Shown here: piece by piece, positions 36,228 to 41,891 of the stretch
Position numbering within the stretch: position 1 is the first letter of the stretch
Layout of the letters: every line of letters begins with the position of its first letter
NCBI GenBank assembly: GCA_030706145.1
Contig: JAUZPB010000029.1
Location: forward strand, 1 to 41,891
DNA length: 41,891 nucleotides
Direction of reading: 5' to 3'
DNA from: Bacteroidota bacterium
GTDB lineage: Bacteria; Bacteroidota; Ignavibacteria; Ignavibacteriales; SURF-24
Translations under genes and position numbers: made by a program
Notes under the pieces: model-generated
What the model was told of the DNA's origin: nothing
Databases searched by the model: none
The model's input: only the letters and a program-made list of their open reading frames with translations

Positions 36228-36332
36228 AGTCTTAATTGCCTCCTTTACTTCAATCTGGATATATTTTGTCTTCCCTTGGATCTGAATATTTTTTGCTGAC
36301 CTTCCTTTTGAATTTGTTTTTATGGCCTTTTC

Positions 36333-37328
36333 TTAAAATGCAAACATGACTGTAAACCTGTGGGGTGATTCAAGGAAATCATATTTTACATAAGAGTAGT
36401 CAAATTGTAGTCTAAAGCCTGAAAGCTCTGTATTTAACCCAATCCCTAGGGCAAGGTTGCCTTCATCATAGTTCACACGGTATCCGGCTCTTAATGCTAT
36501 TGTATTAAGCAGAACATATTCCCCTCCAAAGTTCAGGCGTTCAGCATAATCATTTGAATGAACAGCATCTATGTTTATAGATAGCCTGCTTTTCATAGGA
36601 TCACCTCCAAATAGAAGATCCTCACCTCCCATCAGATCAATAGATGTTCCTATCTTAAAGAGTAAAGGGAGTTCAAAACTCTGCTGCGATTCCTCTTTTG
36701 TTTGGAGCCACCTTGCCTGCTTTGAAAAGTTCTGCGCAGTCATTGCTATTCTTATTCCTTTCCAGCCTGTATTATAATATGTCCCAACATCAAAGCTCCA
36801 TAAAGAATTACTTAGTATGTATAGATCCTCTCGTAAATACTTAGCATTTATTCCTATAGACAGCTTGTCTGTGAATTCCCTTGCTATCGCTAAGCCAATT
36901 GCTAGGTCTTTGCCACTAAAGGTGTTGCCTGTACGTGTATCTGTACTTCCTGATGAACTTGTAACAAGTGCTTCCTGAATCTGACCATAGTCTAAGCCAA
37001 TATAGTTTAAGGCTATTGTTCCTATACCAGGAAGTTTATAACCTACTGCTCCGGCAATTACATTTAGGTCAGCAATCCACTTTGTATAGTTGAAGGCAGC
37101 CTGGATATTCTCTAGCTGTGTAATTGCAGCTGGATTCCAAAATACACTGTTTATATCCTGAGTGTTTGCAATTACAGCTTCACCCATTCCACTAGCCCTG
37201 GCACCAATACCAATTTTTAAGAATTGATATGTAGTTCGTCCCGCTTTATTAAATTGAGCATAGACTTTCATATTTGTTGATAATATAATAAGCGGAATGA
37301 GTAGCAGTATTTTTATTAATATCTTCAC
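36333..37328 (-). CDS. PorV/PorQ-family outer-membrane protein
   Basis: This 331-residue protein has a signal peptide (about 1-24, ending KVYA) and a beta-barrel body of the PorV/PorQ family (FadL-like). The diagnostic N-terminal segment is FLKIGIGARASGMGEAVIANTQDINSVFWNPAAI. The C-terminus ends in Phe (FTVMFAF), as many outer-membrane barrels do. In Bacteroidota PorV helps deliver type IX secretion cargo to the surface; other members have unknown roles. The start is GTG, with GGAGG ten bases upstream. It lies after the FlgD-tailed protein gene, 90 bases apart, a pairing that suggests a shared job. Confidence 0.9.
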   Translation of the reverse strand: MKILIKILLLIPLIILSTNMKVYAQFNKAGRTTYQFLKIGIGARASGMGEAVIANTQDINSVFWNPAAITQLENIQAAFNYTKWIADLNVIAGAVGYKLPGIGTIALNYIGLDYGQIQEALVTSSSGSTDTRTGNTFSGKDLAIGLAIAREFTDKLSIGINAKYLREDLYILSNSLWSFDVGTYYNTGWKGIRIAMTAQNFSKQARWLQTKEESQQSFELPLLFKIGTSIDLMGGEDLLFGGDPMKSRLSINIDAVHSNDYAERLNFGGEYVLLNTIALRAGYRVNYDEGNLALGIGLNTELSGFRLQFDYSYVKYDFLESPHRFTVMFAF

Positions 37329-37418
37329 CTTTTCTCATCCTCCGTCTTTCAATTCTCTCCTGGAATATATATAGCCTGGTGTTTCTGTAAATGTATATAT
37401 ATTTCTAACCACGAAAAT

Positions 37419-39617
37419 TTATCTAATGATCATTAGCTTGCCGGTAAACTTCTTCCCAGTAGATCCCTCAGTTTCGGATTGTATTACATAAATATAGAGC
37501 CCTGGCGCTACAAGAAGACCAGATTCACTGCGCTGTTCCCAACTTGCGCTTCCATATTTATTACCATTTACATCAGGACCATGTTCAATTGTCTTAATAA
37601 GATCACCGGAAAGTGTAAATATCTTTATTGTTGCCTTTTCTGGTAAATTCCTGAATTCGATCTTTAATGGCGTTGGTGAACCGAAACTATGTGTAGGATC
37701 GCCTTCTATGTATGGATTTGGAACAGCAAATACATCCCACCCATTTGCTACCGATACAGGCCCCTGACGTGCACTTGTAAGTGGTGTCCTGTTATAGTCA
37801 TCACTTGAAAGTTCTGGCAGATTGGTGACCTTCGTTCCATTAGCACTAGTCCAGGGCTTTGGTTTTGAATTATATGCCTGAACATAATAATAGGATTCAA
37901 AGCCAAATTTGACCGAGCGGTCAAGATATTCGTAACTGTTTATATCTGCTCTCCAATACTGCTGCATCTGAGCTCTTGGAATATCTGCTACAAGATCCCA
38001 AATCCCTCTTTTATCATTGCTCCTGTATATTCTGTAGCCCGACAGATCAGTTGATCCATCATAGAATATACTTCCAGATCCATCATTTATTTTTGCTAGT
38101 TCAGCGGCTTTATTCCACTGTACAGCAATAATTGCAGAATCGCTTCCCTTTGAAGCATTTGATGCCCTGCATTCAGGAGCCGGAGGTCCTTCTGGTACAT
38201 CGGCTGCTAGATCAATTCCATTTACCTTTGCTCCAAAACCCCATTTAACTGCATTCCTGACAGCCTGAACATGCCTTCGCATTGCTGCAATTGTACTATC
38301 AGGATACCAATGATTCGGATCCCCCATATAAACCTGCTTCATATCCATTACACCTGCAACTTCGGCTAAAATTATTCGGATCGAATCCCCGGGAGCCAGA
38401 GTATATGGCCCAAATGAACTGGTATACCAGCAGTATAGGTTTCCCTGGTTTGATGGCCTTATAGAATGTGTGGCATAATCATAGAGTTGCTTGGCTGTAA
38501 ATGGACTAAGGCCAAATGACTCAAAGTCAACTGTTTTTCCTTCAAACTTTGCTTGCTCATCACTGTAAATATTAAAATATGTCGGATCTGCATCAAAAGG
38601 ATCCTGGTTTGCCGCACCTTTGGGTGGAGTCCTGTATAAAAATACATAACCGAATGCACTTGGATCCTGAAGCTCTGGTGGCAACTTCCCTTTATTATTG
38701 CTAAGAAGACTATCCCAATGGGCCTTTAATCCATAGTTGTCCCAGGGCACAGGAGCGCGACCGCCATTAAAATTCCTGGAATAGTATAGTAGCCCTTTGC
38801 CATCTCCCTTTACTTCATCTTCTACAGCATAATAGTCGAAGTAACCACTACCTGGATGCCACCCGAAACCTCCGGCAGGAGCAGCTGAAGAAAGAAATTG
38901 ACTGTTGTAATGAAAGTTCAGCATCCCTTTTGTTGAGACTTTTAGACCACTGTGAAAGACAAACCATACTTCATTTAATGTCTGATCAACATGAATGACT
39001 TTATTTATTGCTGGAACAACCATATCTCCTGTGTTTTTAAGGACATAATCGTATATAATGAAATCATGAAATCCTGGAAAGCTCCAAGCCATCGACCTTT
39101 GCCGAACTGTTATTCCCGTTGAGGTCTGGTAGGTACATGTGTTCATCTCTTCGGGCAAAAGAGGGTTAAAGTCTGTGCTGCCTACAAAATTGTGAAGTGT
39201 TTGAAATGGTGCAATTGTACTTAAGACACCATTGTCTCCAGTTGCAAGCGATGCCTGATAAATTACATAATCTTTCGGTGTTGGTGTAAATGCAGGAGCA
39301 ACTGGATATTGCAGATCCTTTGCAATTATCCATGGACCACTGCGGAAATTATGAAAATTTGCATCTGTTATAAATCCGTTTGCAGTTTGTTCATCATGCG
39401 GATATGTAAATCCAGGGAAACCGGGATAAAATCCAATCCCAGTTGTCTCAAGATAATCCCATGCGCCGGGATCACCTATAAATCCCCAATTATATAGCGT
39501 CTCCCAAAGCTTACCGCGAGTATGTACGGCTGAATTTTGCTGTGGCCAAATAGAAGTTGTGACTAAGAAGAGTAATGACGCTATGTTAATAAACAATATT
39601 ATCTTTTTGCTTTTCAT
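37419..39617 (-). CDS. Secreted protein with FlgD/T9SS-like C-terminal domain
   Basis: This 732-residue protein has a signal peptide (about 1-26, hydrophobic core IILFINIASLLFLVTTSI). A large N-terminal part of unknown fold follows, rich in Tyr, Trp, Phe and Gly, then a fibronectin III-like segment (about 515-615, LSGYRIYRSNDKRGIWDLVADI). The C-terminal domain (about 640-732) has NPYIEGD, IKIFTLSGDLIKTIEH and GLYIYVIQSE, ending FTGKLMIIR. This tail resembles those that direct or anchor proteins outside the cell in Ignavibacteria-like bacteria. The function of the main body is unknown. It lies between the TonB-dependent receptor and PorV-like genes and may be surface-exposed. Confidence 0.82.
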   Translation of the reverse strand: MKSKKIILFINIASLLFLVTTSIWPQQNSAVHTRGKLWETLYNWGFIGDPGAWDYLETTGIGFYPGFPGFTYPHDEQTANGFITDANFHNFRSGPWIIAKDLQYPVAPAFTPTPKDYVIYQASLATGDNGVLSTIAPFQTLHNFVGSTDFNPLLPEEMNTCTYQTSTGITVRQRSMAWSFPGFHDFIIYDYVLKNTGDMVVPAINKVIHVDQTLNEVWFVFHSGLKVSTKGMLNFHYNSQFLSSAAPAGGFGWHPGSGYFDYYAVEDEVKGDGKGLLYYSRNFNGGRAPVPWDNYGLKAHWDSLLSNNKGKLPPELQDPSAFGYVFLYRTPPKGAANQDPFDADPTYFNIYSDEQAKFEGKTVDFESFGLSPFTAKQLYDYATHSIRPSNQGNLYCWYTSSFGPYTLAPGDSIRIILAEVAGVMDMKQVYMGDPNHWYPDSTIAAMRRHVQAVRNAVKWGFGAKVNGIDLAADVPEGPPAPECRASNASKGSDSAIIAVQWNKAAELAKINDGSGSIFYDGSTDLSGYRIYRSNDKRGIWDLVADIPRAQMQQYWRADINSYEYLDRSVKFGFESYYYVQAYNSKPKPWTSANGTKVTNLPELSSDDYNRTPLTSARQGPVSVANGWDVFAVPNPYIEGDPTHSFGSPTPLKIEFRNLPEKATIKIFTLSGDLIKTIEHGPDVNGNKYGSASWEQRSESGLLVAPGLYIYVIQSETEGSTGKKFTGKLMIIR

Positions 39618-39685
39618 CTTGAAGCTCGCAAATAAAATAGTACTCTTTAATTTTATTTTAATTAGTGCGCCAATAGTTGAAAAAA

Positions 39686-41891
39686 TTAAAAACCAATGGC
39701 TAAGCCAAATGTAACTTGCCTCGGTAAATTAGTATACTCTAGCATATCGGGGAATGGAGCTCCATTTGAACTAGTTTGCGGGAAGACTGTAAAGTTTGAA
39801 TTAATAAAACGTACCCTATCCTCAGGAGATGATGACTTTACTACGTCAAGATTTGTCCACTGATCGTTAAATACGTTTCTTATTTCAACATAAATTGCAG
39901 GCTTAAAACCAAGTATTTCAAATTCTTTTCTTATTCTCATATCTGCATTTCTGTATGTATTTCTTGTATATGACCTTCCGGCTTCAGCAAAAACGTCACT
40001 TGCAATATTTTCATTTGGAAAATAGAGCTGATAATCAAATGATACTTGAATGTTCTTGAATATGCTTCCTAAGAACTGCATATCGTTTGGAGTGGCTATT
40101 GTAAATCCAAATTTAAGCCTTGAAGGATCATACTGAATAATATCACCTATATCGACATTCTGACTAACCTGTATATTTGACCCCGGAGGGGCTATTACGC
40201 TTGGATCTCCTGAACGGCCTGAAATACCTGTGCTCCAGGAATAATTCAGATAACAACCCCACAGGTCCGTTAATGGTTTGTTAAGTGAGATTTCTATACC
40301 TTTCGAATCACCATAATCACCATTACCCGATGTAAGATATCGCCCACCACTTAGTGTATATACTGTAACTGTCCTGATCGTTTTCGTTATGTCTTTATAA
40401 AATGCAGTTAAGTCTGCTACTAGACCTCCAAAGTTGTGTTCGACACCAAGCTCATAGGCAACAGTTTTCCTGGGCTTTAAATCGCGATTTCCAAGGTTAT
40501 AAGGAATAGGCAATGAGCTTGTTGCATCTACTGTATATGTATTAAGAATACCACTTACGGTTGTGCCTTCCCCATAGTCTCCAAAGCTTGCTCTTTGAAA
40601 AAAGTGCCCATAGGAAAAGTGAAGTACTGTCCTTTCACTTATCGGATGAGAAATACCAATCCTTGGTGAAAGCTGCCCATAGGTCTTTGTCGGCTCTGTC
40701 TGCGGATTTGGAGCTCTCCCTTCTAAAGCAGCTGTATAGGTGTCAAATGGATCAAAAATATTGGTATATATCCTGTCATTTGCATTATAAAAATCAAATC
40801 TTAAGCCTAAATTCATTATGAGTCCTGAGAATTCAAGCTTATTCTGAAAGTATAAATTCCCTTCATAAGGATGATATGTCCTGTCTTCAATTGCCTTGAA
40901 AGCTTTTGTCTCCTGATAACGCTTTAACGTATAGTAGGTGAAACCACCACCGCCTTTCATTTGCCAGTACTTGCTTAACTGGCTTGTCATATTACCCGAT
41001 AAAGTCATATCTGTATTACTATCATGACCCCTGTAATAATAACCTGTTGTATGAAGGCCAATTATATTGCTGAAACCTCCTACAATCGGGTTGCCCTGGG
41101 CATCTGTTGCCCTTAGATAGTCGTACTGCGGAACACCGGTTTCCCAACCATTAATGTCCCCAGGAAACGTCCCCTGACTTTTATACCTATGTACCCTTGA
41201 AAGTTGTATCTGGTAGAATGTGCTCTGACTTAAAACGTGAGTCATCTGAAGGGTTTGCCCATCAGTCCGGTTCTCAGGATAACCGGGATAATCGTAATAA
41301 GCATATTTGTTCTCAAGTCCATGCCCAGTTATAAATTCAGCATCAATTGACTCCATACCTTCATTTGAATTATTTAATCCATAGAATCCAGAGAGCATAA
41401 ATTTTACGTCCCCTAAATGATACGAAATCTTTGCATTACCATCGAACCAGCTTCCTAGCCTTCTTATTGAGTTTCCTGTAATAGGTGGAGCTTCTCTATA
41501 TTTCCCTGATATAAAGAAAAACATATCTTTTATTGGCATTGGCCCGCCTATAGAAATCTCTTCCTGAGTTGTGCTTTCATTTGTATAATCGGTAAGAGGC
41601 TGATGAGTAGCCATATAGTACTGATATGCCTGCTCAGGTGTCCAGATGCTTTTAGGATCACTGCCTGGTGTCCCGTTGGGATCCACCCACTGATTTGGAT
41701 GATCAATCCACCACTGAAGATGCCTTGCATGTGTATTTTCCCAATAACGGTCTGTCGAGTAATCATAAAAAGCCGTTCCCCAGTGCCTTAAACCCGGTGG
41801 CGTCCACCTGAACTCAGCGTTCCCTGTTAGGTTAGGAGTTCCATCTTTTGTTACAATGTTGAAAACACCTGATTGGGCTTCTCCATATTCA
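39686..41891 (-). CDS. TonB-dependent outer-membrane receptor, 5' end beyond window
   Basis: The visible 734 residues are the end of the plug and the whole 22-strand-type barrel of a TonB-dependent receptor, which imports ligands across the outer membrane using TonB energy. The frame is open to the last base and begins with EYGEAQSGVFN, the typical end of the plug domain; an in-frame GTG at 41686 is not the start. Barrel strands alternate aromatic residues, for example the HFSYGHFFQRASFGDY region, and the C-terminus ends PRQVTFGLAIGF with the terminal Phe. A CarboxypepD-like N-terminal extension, common in this group, would lie outside the window. It is probably the first of the three envelope genes of the island; the ligand may be a glycan or nucleoside. 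Confidence 0.9.
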   Translation of the reverse strand, partial: EYGEAQSGVFNIVTKDGTPNLTGNAEFRWTPPGLRHWGTAFYDYSTDRYWENTHARHLQWWIDHPNQWVDPNGTPGSDPKSIWTPEQAYQYYMATHQPLTDYTNESTTQEEISIGGPMPIKDMFFFISGKYREAPPITGNSIRRLGSWFDGNAKISYHLGDVKFMLSGFYGLNNSNEGMESIDAEFITGHGLENKYAYYDYPGYPENRTDGQTLQMTHVLSQSTFYQIQLSRVHRYKSQGTFPGDINGWETGVPQYDYLRATDAQGNPIVGGFSNIIGLHTTGYYYRGHDSNTDMTLSGNMTSQLSKYWQMKGGGGFTYYTLKRYQETKAFKAIEDRTYHPYEGNLYFQNKLEFSGLIMNLGLRFDFYNANDRIYTNIFDPFDTYTAALEGRAPNPQTEPTKTYGQLSPRIGISHPISERTVLHFSYGHFFQRASFGDYGEGTTVSGILNTYTVDATSSLPIPYNLGNRDLKPRKTVAYELGVEHNFGGLVADLTAFYKDITKTIRTVTVYTLSGGRYLTSGNGDYGDSKGIEISLNKPLTDLWGCYLNYSWSTGISGRSGDPSVIAPPGSNIQVSQNVDIGDIIQYDPSRLKFGFTIATPNDMQFLGSIFKNIQVSFDYQLYFPNENIASDVFAEAGRSYTRNTYRNADMRIRKEFEILGFKPAIYVEIRNVFNDQWTNLDVVKSSSPEDRVRFINSNFTVFPQTSSNGAPFPDMLEYTNLPRQVTFGLAIGF

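Noticed and set aside
41548-41686. Start of the TonB-dependent receptor at the in-frame GTG at 41686
   Set aside because: The frame remains open to the window end and encodes plug-domain sequence, so the gene is truncated by the window edge.

Overview
The window is AT-rich and gene-dense. It looks like a chromosomal segment from the FCB group (Bacteroidota and relatives), probably a member of Ignavibacteria or a close lineage. The pointers are a PorV/PorQ-type outer-membrane protein next to a secreted protein with a FlgD/T9SS-like C-terminal domain and a TonB-dependent receptor, promoter-like TAnnTTTG elements, and frequent TTG/GTG starts. The taxonomic call is inference from gene content only.

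Layout. (1) 1-10151, plus strand: a chemotaxis and signalling operon with cheY (5' end cut off), cheA, cheW, cheR and cheB. It is followed by a REC-PAS-PAS histidine kinase, a stand-alone receiver and a REC-PAS-PocR-PAS histidine kinase. (2) 10357-13643: a double PRC-barrel protein (+), then tcdA and a TatD-family hydrolase (overlapping, -) and an OmpA-type lipoprotein (-). (3) 14009-18325: a sodium:solute symporter (+) convergent on a Cache-type chemoreceptor (-), with a bidirectional terminator between them, then a small DUF2905-type membrane protein (+). (4) 18711-24282, plus strand: a surface-sugar cassette with a family 2 glycosyltransferase, glucose-1-phosphate cytidylyltransferase (rfbF), an SDR-family nucleotide-sugar enzyme and two zinc-finger C-methyltransferase-like proteins. 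(5) 24719-26068: an M23/SH3 lipoprotein (+). (6) 26095-41891, all minus strand: a carbohydrate and nucleoside island. In transcription order it has a TonB-dependent receptor (5' end beyond the window), a FlgD-tailed secreted protein, a PorV-like protein, a GH106-like glycosidase, ribokinase, D-ribose pyranase, a TIM-barrel glycosidase-like protein, a sugar isomerase/epimerase, a nucleoside hydrolase and a PhyH-type dioxygenase.

How the parts fit. The chemotaxis operon provides a complete CheA-W-Y-R-B pathway, and the receptor at 15898-17802 could feed it. The sugar cassette suggests synthesis of a CDP-activated, possibly C-methylated sugar for a surface polysaccharide. The minus-strand island suggests uptake and breakdown of a glycoside or nucleoside, with ribose entering through RbsD and RbsK.

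The most unusual sequence feature is a four-copy 17-bp tandem repeat at 21661-21728, just upstream of the first methyltransferase. Each of the first three copies encodes a six-codon mini-cistron whose stop overlaps the next start (ATGA), and the fourth reads into the methyltransferase. Four other 15-17 bp tandem duplications occur at gene ends or in intergenic DNA of the same window. No tRNA, rRNA, CRISPR array or insertion sequence was recognised.
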